This document shows positions 6,246 to 14,620 of a stretch of 17,604 nt of DNA, in pieces. Positions within the stretch are counted from its first letter, which is position 1; every line of letters starts with the position of its first letter. The position numbers and the translations under genes are program-made. Origin of the DNA: UBA3941 sp035647175 (lineage in GTDB: Bacteria; Bacillota; Clostridia; Caldicoprobacterales; UBA3941); the NCBI GenBank assembly GCA_035647175.1, contig DASRNX010000254.1, positions 1-17,604 on the forward strand, read 5' to 3'. Under the pieces are notes generated by a model. The model was not told the DNA's origin. It ran no database searches and saw nothing but the letters and a program-made list of their open reading frames with translations.

Positions 6246-8417
6246 ATGAAATGGGTCAAACGAATATCCATATATATGACCATCCTTGCCCTGGGGGCCG
6301 CATTTGTGTACTTCTTTGTGATAAAAAACCCGGCTTCCAGAGCCCTTAATGAACTGTTAACCCATATAAACAAAACCGAAAATATTTCTTATAAGGACTA
6401 CATCATGCCCGAACTCCACGGGGATCCCTTCTTAGAGATCATAGCCGATCGTAAAATTATAACAGGACATCGAATCCTGGGCTCACAGAAAAATGATCAA
6501 AACGGCATCAAAGTAAACGTATCCCTGACAACAGGATACGGGGCCTTCGACGCCGGGTTTGTGATGACAAAGATAAATAATAGATGGCTGGTATCCCAAT
6601 TCCCCCGGGCGAACCAAATAGGGGCGGCGGTACCCCTATGGGCCGAAGAAAGGGGCGGCGGGGCCATGGAATACAAGGTAGACGTAGCCGGAACCCCGCT
6701 TAGCTGCATACTCCCATCCAAAGGGGATACAATTAATACCGGCATCCCCATCTCCCTAATCCTCATCGAGGACTATATTGCAGAATACCAGCACCTGATT
6801 CCCATGCACCTTCACAGGATAATGTCCGCTTCTGGAGAATTTATAGAGGACGCGGTCCTTGGGTATATACCCGTCGAATCTTCCCTTTCCGTATACCAGG
6901 CAGTAGCGGATGTCTCCACTTTTTTAAATAAGGATGTCCTGCCCATAGGTATCTCCGATGTTACCCTCTATCATTCTCCTTCCTATAAGAACAAGGATCT
7001 CGTAGCCTATATAGACCCCTCCAATATGCCCAACGACACCATAAGGATAGCGCTCAATGACAACGAATTTCAAGGCCTGTCCCATCAGGAGGTCCTCATA
7101 TCCTCCAGCCAAGGCGCCTTTATTAAAAATCTGGTGGATAACCTGGAATACAGTATAGAGCCCGATGAGGTGTTGACCTTTAGGCACGATTCAAAACCGG
7201 GTTCATCGGTTTATCGGCGGGGCGAGCTCTTAGGATCGTCCCATAATCGATGGTATATTATCCCTAAAAACGGGGGAAATCTGAAGATAAACAGCATAAA
7301 CAGGACCCAATCCCGGGCTTCCGGGGGGACCGTCTATCGGGGAAACATAGAAATTTCCGGCAATCAAGATGGGTTAACAATTATAAACGAAGTGGGTTTG
7401 GAGGAATATCTCTATTCCGTGGTCCCAAGCGAGATGCCCATAAAGTTCGGACTGGAAAGTCTTAAGGTCCAAGCTATCGCAGCCAGGTCCTATGCCGTTC
7501 GGTGTTTTAAGTCTAGGGGATATGCGAGCCTGGGCGCGCACGTGGACGACAGCGTCTCCAGCCAGGTATACAATAACATCGAAGAAACCCCTATCGCCAT
7601 ACAAGCGGTTGAAGAAACCAAGGGCATTATCCCGGTCTTTGGCGGCGATGTAATCGATGCCAGGTTTTTTTCAACCTCCTGTGGATATACATCCAACTTC
7701 CATGAAACCTGGAGCGTAGACGACATCTTTCCCAGTGCTGAGATCCCGTATCTGGTATCAAAGCCGCAGTTTCCAGGCGATGTCCCCAGCCTTTACAACG
7801 AAGAAAACTTCAAGGCCTTTATAGAGCAAAAGGAGCTGAAGGGCTATGACCTGTTCTCACCCTTTTTCCGTTGGTCATTGACCATGAAAAGGCAGCAGAT
7901 AGAGGCCGCGTTGCACAAAAACCTGCCCGCACTGCAAAAAGCGCAACCCCTATTTGTCCTGACCCGGGATAAGGACGGCTCCTTTACCCAGAATCCCATA
8001 CCCGAGGATATAGGGCAGCTACAGAATATAGCACCTGTCAGCCGAGGCCAGGGGGGAAATATCATGGAGCTGGAGGTAACAACTACCCGGGGGATATACA
8101 AAATCATCAAGGAACTAAATATAAGGCAGCTCTTAAAGCCAGTGAACCTTGTACCGGGCGAAGACCCCATAGAGGTTCTGCGCCATGATGGCAGCGCTAT
8201 CAAGGACTTTTCCATACTGCCAAGTGCCTTCTTCTACGCTGATATTCACCGTGACAGCGACGGAAATATCTCCGATGTGGTATTTACCGGCGGCGGATAC
8301 GGCCATGGGGTGGGGATGAGTCAGTACGGAGTCTACGGCCTTTCATTGCTGGGGAAAACCTATACCGAGATCATTGAGCACTTTTACCCGGGTACCGAAC
8401 TCCACAACCTATATTAA
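6246..8417 (+). CDS. Large SpoIID/LytB-domain protein (peptidoglycan lytic transglycosylase family)
   Basis: 723 aa from ATG 6246, chosen because GGGAG (6234-6238) lies 7 nt upstream; an in-frame ATG at 6207 has no ribosome binding site. Residues about 7-26 form an N-terminal membrane anchor. Residues about 30-120 look like an NTF2-type domain (inference), followed by a further unassigned domain. The SpoIID domain begins near 362, with VVPSEMP (392-398; E396 aligns with the catalytic Glu of SpoIID), AIAARSYAVR (410-419), FFSTSCGYTSN (474-484) and the C-terminal GYGHGVGMSQYG (685-696) with HFYPGTEL near the end. SpoIID cleaves glycan strands during engulfment in sporulation. This protein is about twice the length of Bacillus SpoIID (343 aa), so it may be a vegetative or specialised paralogue. 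No spoIIQ, spoIIID or mreB neighbours are present to support the classical spoIID locus. Confidence 0.88.
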   Translation: MKWVKRISIYMTILALGAAFVYFFVIKNPASRALNELLTHINKTENISYKDYIMPELHGDPFLEIIADRKIITGHRILGSQKNDQNGIKVNVSLTTGYGAFDAGFVMTKINNRWLVSQFPRANQIGAAVPLWAEERGGGAMEYKVDVAGTPLSCILPSKGDTINTGIPISLILIEDYIAEYQHLIPMHLHRIMSASGEFIEDAVLGYIPVESSLSVYQAVADVSTFLNKDVLPIGISDVTLYHSPSYKNKDLVAYIDPSNMPNDTIRIALNDNEFQGLSHQEVLISSSQGAFIKNLVDNLEYSIEPDEVLTFRHDSKPGSSVYRRGELLGSSHNRWYIIPKNGGNLKINSINRTQSRASGGTVYRGNIEISGNQDGLTIINEVGLEEYLYSVVPSEMPIKFGLESLKVQAIAARSYAVRCFKSRGYASLGAHVDDSVSSQVYNNIEETPIAIQAVEETKGIIPVFGGDVIDARFFSTSCGYTSNFHETWSVDDIFPSAEIPYLVSKPQFPGDVPSLYNEENFKAFIEQKELKGYDLFSPFFRWSLTMKRQQIEAALHKNLPALQKAQPLFVLTRDKDGSFTQNPIPEDIGQLQNIAPVSRGQGGNIMELEVTTTRGIYKIIKELNIRQLLKPVNLVPGEDPIEVLRHDGSAIKDFSILPSAFFYADIHRDSDGNISDVVFTGGGYGHGVGMSQYGVYGLSLLGKTYTEIIEHFYPGTELHNLY

Positions 8418-8422
8418 AGAGG

Positions 8423-9772
8423 TTATAATGATTGTTTCCATAGGGCCTCAGCCCGTCTTAAAAGATCGTCCCTTTTATTAGCTGTGTCCCCGCGGATAAC
8501 CGCCTTCAAAAGGTTGTCCAGGATATAACCTATTATTTTCCCTTCGGGGATTCCGAGTCCTATCAGATCGTTCCCGTTGACTGCCAGTTGACTTCGGGTA
8601 ATGCAGGCTCCCTCGGCAATAAGCCTATCTAAAATGCCCTCTATCGCCTCGAGATCCCTTAGCTTGCTTTCCCAATACACCGGATTTTTGGCCATGGTAT
8701 CGGCCCTCTTGACCTTTAGGAGCCTCCTAAATTGCTCCTCCCCTATCCGGCTCAGGAGCCTCTTAACGCTTTTCGTCGTCGAGCCTATAGGTCTATCATG
8801 ATACCTTACAAGCTCCGTGATATCCCTTATCTCCCTGTTTGAAAATCTCATCCTTTGAAGTATTCTCTCAGTCATTAATGCAGATTCCCTTGCATGTCCA
8901 TAAAAATGGCCCACACAGTTTTCATCCGATGAAAAACAGGCGGGCTTCGCGATATCATGAAAGAACATGGTCACCCTAAGGACTATATCCCTATGGATGG
9001 CTTCCACACTCTTTAGAGTATGTCTATACACGTCATAGATGTGGTGGCGGTTGCGCTGGTCAAATCCTATCATGTCCCCGATTTCGGGCAAAATAAAAGC
9101 TATAATGGTCTGAAATTCCAGGAGGGTATCATGGACCGTTTCCCCTAAAAGTATTTTACAAAATTCTACAGTGATCCGTTCCGCCGATACGTTTTCTATC
9201 AGCTGCCTGCAGTCCAGCATAGCCTCTTTTGTTTTTTCTTCTACTTTAAATCCCAATACCGATGCGAAGCGGATCCCCCTAAGAATCCTAAGGGCATCTT
9301 CTCTGAAGCGCTCCCTCGGGTCCCCCACACAGCGAATCCGACCGTCTCTGATGTCCTGTTCCCCTCCAAAGGGATCAACCAGCTCAGATTCTGTCATAGC
9401 ACAGGCATTGATAGTAAAATCCCTGCGAGCCAGGTCCCCGGCTATATCCTCTGTAAAAAATACCGTATCGGGTCTGCGCCCGTCGGAATATCTGCCGTCT
9501 ATCCTATAAGTTGTGACCTCAACGGGTTCACCCTCTAAGATGACGGTGACGGTCCCATGCTTAAGTCCGGTGTCTACTTGCTTATAGCCATTAAAAACTT
9601 CTTTGATCCTTTCGGGGATAGCGGAGGTTGTTATATCCCAATCGGTAGGTTCTCTCCCCAACAGGGAATCTCGGACACAGCCCCCCACGATGTAAGCCTC
9701 ATGACCAGCCCCATTAAGCTTGTCCAGAGCCAATTTTATCCTGGCGGGAATAATTACTTTATATGGATTCAT
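8423..9772 (-). CDS. cca: tRNA CCA-adding nucleotidyltransferase (class II, with HD domain)
   Basis: 449 aa enzyme that adds or repairs the 3' CCA end of tRNA from CTP and ATP without a template. The nucleotidyltransferase head shows GGCVRD (30-35) and the metal-binding DWD (44-46), then DLARRDFTINA (113-123) and EDALRILRGIRFAS (158-171), with AERITVEF (197-204) in the body domain. The C-terminal half carries an HD-type region (HHIYDVYRHT at 243-252 and FFHDIAKP at 270-277), as in many Firmicute enzymes. Some relatives add only CC or only A, which cannot be excluded from sequence alone. ATG 9772 follows GAGGT (rc of 9781-9785) at 8 nt. The stop codon is 5 nt from the stop of the convergent SpoIID gene, with no terminator between them, so read-through antisense transcripts are likely. 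A 156-nt gap precedes it. Confidence 0.93.
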   Translation of the reverse strand: MNPYKVIIPARIKLALDKLNGAGHEAYIVGGCVRDSLLGREPTDWDITTSAIPERIKEVFNGYKQVDTGLKHGTVTVILEGEPVEVTTYRIDGRYSDGRRPDTVFFTEDIAGDLARRDFTINACAMTESELVDPFGGEQDIRDGRIRCVGDPRERFREDALRILRGIRFASVLGFKVEEKTKEAMLDCRQLIENVSAERITVEFCKILLGETVHDTLLEFQTIIAFILPEIGDMIGFDQRNRHHIYDVYRHTLKSVEAIHRDIVLRVTMFFHDIAKPACFSSDENCVGHFYGHARESALMTERILQRMRFSNREIRDITELVRYHDRPIGSTTKSVKRLLSRIGEEQFRRLLKVKRADTMAKNPVYWESKLRDLEAIEGILDRLIAEGACITRSQLAVNGNDLIGLGIPEGKIIGYILDNLLKAVIRGDTANKRDDLLRRAEALWKQSL

Positions 9773-9928
9773 TTAATCATACCTCGGTATATACAATCGC
9801 CCTTCCCGGCCTAAATCCCACGCCCTATTCAACGTCAATCCCCATCAAATATCGGGTTTTCTTCCAATAGTCATAAACCCGGCGAAGGAAACAACCATGG
9901 CGGAAATGCTGGTTGATCGGGACCGACC

Positions 9929-10129
9929 TTAGTTATCTCCCGGTTGTGATCTGTTCAATAATGTCAGGGTTGCAAAGGGATCAAAAGAAACCTTAAACTG
10001 AAGGACATCCCCTACCCTGCAGCCCTGAGGTAAATACTCTATGGGAATAATTATATCCCCCCGGGCATTCTGCGGGCATACAATCCCCACATCGTCCTTG
10101 AGATCCTTTAGTATAGCTGTCCATTTCAT
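9929..10129 (-). CDS. Small protein, DUF3006-like
   Basis: 66 aa. ATG 10129 has AGGAGG (10140-10145) about 10 nt upstream, so it is very likely translated. The pattern of a short beta-rich protein with IIIPIEYLPQGCRVGDVLQF (26-45) resembles DUF3006 proteins, which have an LPxGxxxGDVLxF-like core; this is a weak, by-eye match. It has no signal peptide or membrane segment. It starts 24 nt after the TPR gene ends on the same strand, so the two are probably co-transcribed, with cca following after a longer gap. Function unknown. Confidence 0.75.
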   Translation of the reverse strand: MKWTAILKDLKDDVGIVCPQNARGDIIIPIEYLPQGCRVGDVLQFKVSFDPFATLTLLNRSQPGDN

Positions 10130-10153
10130 ACCCCAAACCCCTCCTAAAACACC

Positions 10154-11872
10154 CTATTTGCCCCGCAATACCGCTTTGAGCCTGTTATAATTATTATAGA
10201 GAGCAGAATAGCTGATCCCATAATAATCCGAGACTTCCCTGTTCTTAACATATATCCCCTGTTCCATACAATAGTAAAGCTCCACAGCCGCAGCCCAGGC
10301 TTCATGTTTTCTTATCCTGGGCAACCTATCGGGATAAAGGGATTTCACAAACTCTGTCCAAATCTCCTTGATATCCTCCTCGTACCCTTCCCCGTATCGG
10401 CCCTCCATCATATGGCCTGCAATGTGGATCACCATCTCCATCTCAACAGGAATTTGGAAGGAATCGCCCTCTAAGATATCCACCTTGACCTCTACCAAGC
10501 CTTCATCTACGTAGGCCATATAGGGCTCCTTGGCAGCCATTTGCTTTAAAAGTCCCAGAGCTTCGGTTTTTAATTCCTCGCTCTCGGTGATCCTAAGCAG
10601 AAATTCCCGTAAAAACTCCTCGGATTTTCCGTCGTTGAAGGAAGCCACTACATTCAGTATCGCCTTTTTTATAAGCTCATCGTTGAGTTCTAGGCCCCAA
10701 TACAACAGGGTTCTGAAGCTGTCGTCATGCTTCCATTTAATTAACAGATCCTTCTCGTCCAGCTTCAGGATATCGTTTAGTTCCTTAATCCTCAGGAGAA
10801 TCTCGTCGTAGGGCACCTGGAAATGATAGGATATCTCGCCCCCGTCCTTTTCCCCGTCCAAATATTCCTGTACCAGCCTCAAATAAAAATCGCTTACGTT
10901 GTTGTCCGGGTCGATTCGATCGATTTTTCTCCAATACTTATAGGCTTCCCTGTATTTGCCCAGATTGAAACACGATGCGGCCACATAATGCAGGATTCTG
11001 ATATCATAGGGCTTATATTGCAGTAGCCTTCTCAGCACTTGATTCGCCCTGTCATGCTCATTAAGCTCACATAGGGTTACGGCAATTTTATGAATTTCTT
11101 CGGGATCCTGGGTCCTGAAATTGATGATCGCATCCAGGTATTTTTCACTGCCCCTTTTCCCGTCCCTTTCGTTTAAGAAGAGGCATACATTACAATTGGC
11201 GTGGATATTTTGGGGGTCCTTCTCTATGACGTCCAAACCCAAATCTATTGCCTGGTTTAGCCTGCCGGCGCAAAAGTATGCCAGGGCCAAGTTGTTCTTT
11301 ACAAACAATAGGTTAGGGTCCAGCCTAACTACCTTCTCCAATTTTTTAATCGCTTTTTTGTATTCTCCACGGTCTAAAAGGTCCTTGCCTTCCGTAGCCA
11401 AGGTGTAAATATTGCCTTCATCGGAATCAAACCCGTCGGGATTATCGTCATAGTAGTATTCATAGTCCTCCAAAACTTCCAATAAATCCCTTGCCTCATC
11501 GGAGTACATTCCATAAGGATCAATGTCTAAATATTTTTCAAAGCATTCCATGGCTTTATCGTAGTCCTGCATGCCCAAAAAATTACAGCCCAAGCCAAAG
11601 TAGCAATCGAACCTTGCCTTTTCCTTTTGAAGGATAGTAAACAAAACCCTGCTGGATTGGTCAAAGCATCCCATCTCCGTGAAGACTTCGGCCAGGTCCA
11701 ATAGGTACTCCACATTTTGCGGTTCCTTCTCTACCGCTTTTCTGTACAAGTTTAAGGCATTCAGATAGTTGTTATTATCCATATGCTTCCTGGCTTTTCT
11801 ATGATAAAATTGGCCGTTTTGATCAAAAGGGATAACCTTTTTCTGTGTTCTTGCAAATAGTTCTCTAGCCAT
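10154..11872 (-). CDS. TPR-repeat protein with helix-turn-helix-like C-terminus
   Basis: 572 aa from ATG 11872, preceded by AGGAG at 6 nt. A longer frame starts at GTG 11905, but that codon lies immediately after a TATAAT element, upstream of the likely transcription start, so I reject it. Several tetratricopeptide repeats are visible: about 22-54 (ARKHMDNNNYLNALNLYRKA), 55-88, 89-122, a pair after an acidic Tyr/Asp-rich linker (about 134-155), and more up to about 335, with typical W/Y, G, A and DP spacing. The C-terminal third is non-TPR and ends in a segment near 547-568 (REVSDYYGISYSALYNNYNR) that looks like a helix-turn-helix. TPRs mediate protein-protein contacts, so a scaffold or regulator role is possible. 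No signal peptide is present. It follows hslO on the same strand but has its own promoter candidate. Confidence 0.85.
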   Translation of the reverse strand: MARELFARTQKKVIPFDQNGQFYHRKARKHMDNNNYLNALNLYRKAVEKEPQNVEYLLDLAEVFTEMGCFDQSSRVLFTILQKEKARFDCYFGLGCNFLGMQDYDKAMECFEKYLDIDPYGMYSDEARDLLEVLEDYEYYYDDNPDGFDSDEGNIYTLATEGKDLLDRGEYKKAIKKLEKVVRLDPNLLFVKNNLALAYFCAGRLNQAIDLGLDVIEKDPQNIHANCNVCLFLNERDGKRGSEKYLDAIINFRTQDPEEIHKIAVTLCELNEHDRANQVLRRLLQYKPYDIRILHYVAASCFNLGKYREAYKYWRKIDRIDPDNNVSDFYLRLVQEYLDGEKDGGEISYHFQVPYDEILLRIKELNDILKLDEKDLLIKWKHDDSFRTLLYWGLELNDELIKKAILNVVASFNDGKSEEFLREFLLRITESEELKTEALGLLKQMAAKEPYMAYVDEGLVEVKVDILEGDSFQIPVEMEMVIHIAGHMMEGRYGEGYEEDIKEIWTEFVKSLYPDRLPRIRKHEAWAAAVELYYCMEQGIYVKNREVSDYYGISYSALYNNYNRLKAVLRGK

Positions 11873-11905
11873 CTTCATCTCCTGATAATTGAATTCCACA
11901 AACAC

Positions 11906-11914
11906 ATTATAGCA
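11906..11914 (-). promoter_or_regulatory. Extended -10 promoter for the TPR gene
   Basis: The minus strand reads TGC followed by a perfect TATAAT, an extended -10 element, in the 41-74 nt gap after hslO. No good -35 is present. Transcription would start near 11899, leaving a leader of about 27 nt with AGGAG, which also decides the ATG 11872 start over GTG 11905. Confidence 0.5.
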
Positions 11915-11946
11915 TAAAACCCATGGGGACTCTATACAAAGTTGGG

Positions 11947-12831
11947 CTATGCTCTGGCATTTTCCAATAATTTCGTTATATCCTCTTCGTCAAAATTGTA
12001 GACGGTGTTACAATAATGACATACCAACTCCGCCTTGCCGTCCTCTTTCAAAATCGTTTCCAGCTCTTCCTCCCCTATGCTGAGAAGCACCGATTCCAAC
12101 CGTTCTCTGTTACAATCACAGGCAAATTCGGGGTATATCCGGTGATTTACCCTTAAGTCCATGGGCCCCAATACTGCTTCCAGCACCTCCTCGGGACTTT
12201 TACCTTCGTCTACCATGGTCGAAATTGCCGGGACCTTGGCTATCCTCTCTTCAATGGTGTCTATGAGATGTTCCGGTGCGCCGGGAAGCGGCTGGATAAT
12301 AAATCCGCCAGCGGCCTTTACGCTGGCATCCGGGTTTACCAAGACGCCCAGTGCCACCGCCGAGGGCTTCTGTTCTGATACAGCCATATAATAGGCGATA
12401 TCCTCGCCAATCTCTCCCGTCATTAAATCTACCTGCCCAGCGTAGGGCTCCTTTAAACCGAGATCCTTAATCACGGTCAGCTTCCCTTGGTTGCCCACAG
12501 CCATGCCCACGTCCAACTTTCCCAGGGAATTCAGCGGGAGTCCCACATGGGGGTTATCAACATAGCCTTTAATCCTACCGTCGGACTTGGCAACCACTGC
12601 CACGTTCCCTATGGGGCCGCCGCCCTTTAGAATTATGGATAATGCATGGCTCTCACTCTTCATATCCACGGCCATCATAAGGGCCGCTGTCATGGTTCTG
12701 CCTAAGATGGCCGAGGGAACAGGATATAAATCGTGGGTCTTCTGGGCCGCTCCCACCAGGTTTGTAGTCGTAGCAGCAAAAGCGCGTATATTCCCTTGGG
12801 CTGCTGTAGCCCTGATTATATAGTCTTCCAT
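11947..12831 (-). CDS. hslO: Hsp33 redox-regulated chaperone
   Basis: 294 aa, the usual Hsp33 length. Hsp33 is a cytoplasmic holdase that is inactive when reduced and zinc-bound; oxidation with heat or unfolding releases zinc and activates it. The zinc-binding cysteines are all present as CDC (238-240) and CHYC (271-274). The N-terminal domain shows the family patterns SAILGRTMTAALMMA (40-54), LKGGGPIGNVAVVA (68-81), GYVDNP (88-93) and LMTGEIGEDIAYYMA (136-150). ATG 12831 has AGGAG 7 nt upstream. It lies 59 nt downstream of a methyltransferase gene on the same strand with no terminator between, so I infer co-transcription. Confidence 0.96.
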   Translation of the reverse strand: MEDYIIRATAAQGNIRAFAATTTNLVGAAQKTHDLYPVPSAILGRTMTAALMMAVDMKSESHALSIILKGGGPIGNVAVVAKSDGRIKGYVDNPHVGLPLNSLGKLDVGMAVGNQGKLTVIKDLGLKEPYAGQVDLMTGEIGEDIAYYMAVSEQKPSAVALGVLVNPDASVKAAGGFIIQPLPGAPEHLIDTIEERIAKVPAISTMVDEGKSPEEVLEAVLGPMDLRVNHRIYPEFACDCNRERLESVLLSIGEEELETILKEDGKAELVCHYCNTVYNFDEEDITKLLENARA

Positions 12832-12890
12832 ATTCTGTCTCCTGTTTTTTTAGATTCTAGTTTGTTTTTGACGTAACAGTCCCCAAACCT

Positions 12891-13631
12891 CTATTTTGGT
12901 TTTCTGGAAGCAAACATCAGGCGTTGGCTATCCTTATCGGGTTCGGTAAAGCCCATATGCCCATAGCATTTTATATCTACAAAATTATTTTGCTTCAATT
13001 TCCCCACGATATCACAGGCCCGATGGGCTTTCTGGATGTGGGTTTCGTCAAATCTACGATAGAGCGAACCCTTCCGCACAAAGAAGGTCAAGTCCATGGT
13101 GCATATACCCTCTTCCTCATCGTAGTCATTTTGCCATATAAGGGAGATATCCGGGTCATCATCAACCATGATGTTGTTTCCTAGTATAGAGGATAGCTTA
13201 TAGCGGGAGCTTATGTCAAACAATAATACCCCATGGGGCTTCAAAATGCTATATATACCGGAAAAAACTTCATCGAGATCCGAATCCTCCAAAATATAAT
13301 TTATTCCATCGCATATTATAAGCGCCGCATCAACCCTTTGGTGCAGGGAAATTCGCCTCAGATCCTGACATATAAAGGGTATCCTAAGCCCCTTCCCATA
13401 GGCTTTCTCATGGGCTACTGCGAGCATGTCCTCTGAACTGTCAATCCCCATTACGCTATAACCCCGCTCAGCCAGTATTGCGGTTATATTACCTGTTCCG
13501 CAGGCTAAGTCCGCTATATCCACGGGCCTTATCCCGTAATGACGGAATAAATCTTCTATATAGTCAGCCCATTTTATATAATCTACGTCGTACATCATTT
13601 TATCGTATATATATGCAAAGTCTCCGTACAT
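12891..13631 (-). CDS. Class I SAM-dependent methyltransferase
   Basis: 246 aa from ATG 13631; an in-frame TTG at 13637 would add two residues and is only 4 nt from AGGA, so ATG (10 nt) is preferred. The Rossmann SAM-binding motif I is DIADLACGTGNI (38-49), followed by motif II strand VMGIDSSEDML (60-70), as in the Methyltransf_25/11 group. The N-terminal MYGDFAYIYDKMMYDVDY is characteristic of a common Firmicute family of uncharacterised methyltransferases. Methyl acceptor unknown. The C-terminal half has the aromatic, beta-rich pattern of a substrate lid. It follows the YesL terminator, so it needs its own promoter; TATAAT is present at 13653-13648 (minus strand) but is too close to the ribosome binding site to be certain. 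It is probably the first gene of the unit leading to hslO. Confidence 0.88.
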   Translation of the reverse strand: MYGDFAYIYDKMMYDVDYIKWADYIEDLFRHYGIRPVDIADLACGTGNITAILAERGYSVMGIDSSEDMLAVAHEKAYGKGLRIPFICQDLRRISLHQRVDAALIICDGINYILEDSDLDEVFSGIYSILKPHGVLLFDISSRYKLSSILGNNIMVDDDPDISLIWQNDYDEEEGICTMDLTFFVRKGSLYRRFDETHIQKAHRACDIVGKLKQNNFVDIKCYGHMGFTEPDKDSQRLMFASRKPK

Positions 13632-13693
13632 CGTCAAAACATCCTATATTATATTTTGTTTCCGTTTTATGATCCTATCGCCGGGGACCAAAC

Positions 13694-13716
13694 AAAAAAA
13701 GGGCCATTTAAGACCC
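13694..13716 (-). terminator. Intrinsic terminator after the YesL-family gene
   Basis: On the minus strand GGGTC (13716-13712) pairs with GGCCC (13705-13701), including one T-G pair, around a 6-nt loop, followed by seven T residues (13700-13694). The TAA stop codon of the YesL-family gene (13710-13708) lies within the hairpin. It separates the dapA-yesL unit from the methyltransferase-hslO unit. Confidence 0.75.
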
Positions 13717-14556
13717 ATTTTGTTCCAAGGCATCGCCATGTTCACCGAGTTCCCTGTTAAGGTATTTATCAAATACCCAATTGGCAAAGGAAACCACAAT
13801 AAACATAGGAAATGTTAAGCCTATAATAAAGAACGGTACTATAAAGGGCATGCTGTAATAAAATACTACACCGAACAATAAAAAGGCTAATACAAATATT
13901 ACAAAGGCCCTGGGCAATTCTGCCATGGTGAATATAAGGGCATTTTTAAATATCTGCCTGAGTCTCAGCTTGTAGGTGACCAGCATCGGAAAGATAAACA
14001 TATTCATCATGGAATATATAATTCCAACTATTACGATGAGATAGCGGAGCACAATAAATATCAAGCTTTTTTGTGCCTGCACCGCATAAAAGTTCATATT
14101 TACATAGAATACAAACAATGCCAGCCCGTTGATTAACATAACAAGCAGGCTCCCTTTCCAATTCTGTTTCCATACATCCTTAAAATCGCTCCATAACCAC
14201 GCATGTTCGTCCCTGGCCCAATTTCTGATTACATACACCGTTCCTGCCGTTGCCGGCCCGGCTATAAGCATGCATGGGATTAACAGTATCAACAACGAGG
14301 TCCAAAATCCCGGCAGGTTGCCTACCATATCGTTGTTTTCTAACATTTGAGACATAGCCATTAGATGGGTATATGTTACAAAAAAGGCCGGGGCCCAAAA
14401 CAAGGAATATAATAGATTAAGCTGGATCAGCTTCCAAACCCTAACCTGCAATACTACAAAAAATAGTTTAAACCGTCCCCCATGAACATCTTCCTTTTTT
14501 AAATCGGGTTTATTGGGATTGCCATAATACATCCGATTAAAAAATCCACCAAACAT
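13708..14556 (-). CDS. YesL/DUF624 family membrane protein
   Basis: 282 aa polytopic membrane protein with about five or six hydrophobic segments (near 44-62, 86-108, 136-153, 163-192, 210-230 and 233-256). The family pattern GPATAGTVYVIRNWARDEHA (100-119), followed by WSDFKDVWKQNWKGSL, identifies DUF624, named after Bacillus YesL of a pectin-degradation cluster. These proteins often sit near carbohydrate ABC transporters and glycoside hydrolases, but their function is not established. Here a GH2 gene lies two genes upstream. ATG 14556 follows AAAGGA (14565-14570) at 8 nt. It lies 64 nt after dapA with no terminator and is probably transcribed from the dapA promoter. Confidence 0.85.
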   Translation of the reverse strand: MFGGFFNRMYYGNPNKPDLKKEDVHGGRFKLFFVVLQVRVWKLIQLNLLYSLFWAPAFFVTYTHLMAMSQMLENNDMVGNLPGFWTSLLILLIPCMLIAGPATAGTVYVIRNWARDEHAWLWSDFKDVWKQNWKGSLLVMLINGLALFVFYVNMNFYAVQAQKSLIFIVLRYLIVIVGIIYSMMNMFIFPMLVTYKLRLRQIFKNALIFTMAELPRAFVIFVLAFLLFGVVFYYSMPFIVPFFIIGLTFPMFIVVSFANWVFDKYLNRELGEHGDALEQNGS

Positions 14557-14620
14557 CTAAACAGTCCTTTCCCGGGCAACGAATGTCGCCTTCTCTTGTA
14601 TTTCTAATAAACCACCATGG

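Noticed and set aside
9845..9898. 17-codon minus-strand ORF in the gap before cca
   Set aside because: No ribosome binding site and no recognisable sequence; it overlaps the inverted repeat.
11873..11905. GTG start extending the TPR protein by 11 residues
   Set aside because: The GTG directly follows a TATAAT extended -10 and would lie upstream of the transcription start; ATG 11872 has AGGAG at 6 nt.
13638..13660. TATAAT at 13653-13648 (minus strand) as the promoter of the methyltransferase gene
   Set aside because: The implied start would remove most of the ribosome binding site and no -35 is present; it remains possible but was not listed as a feature.
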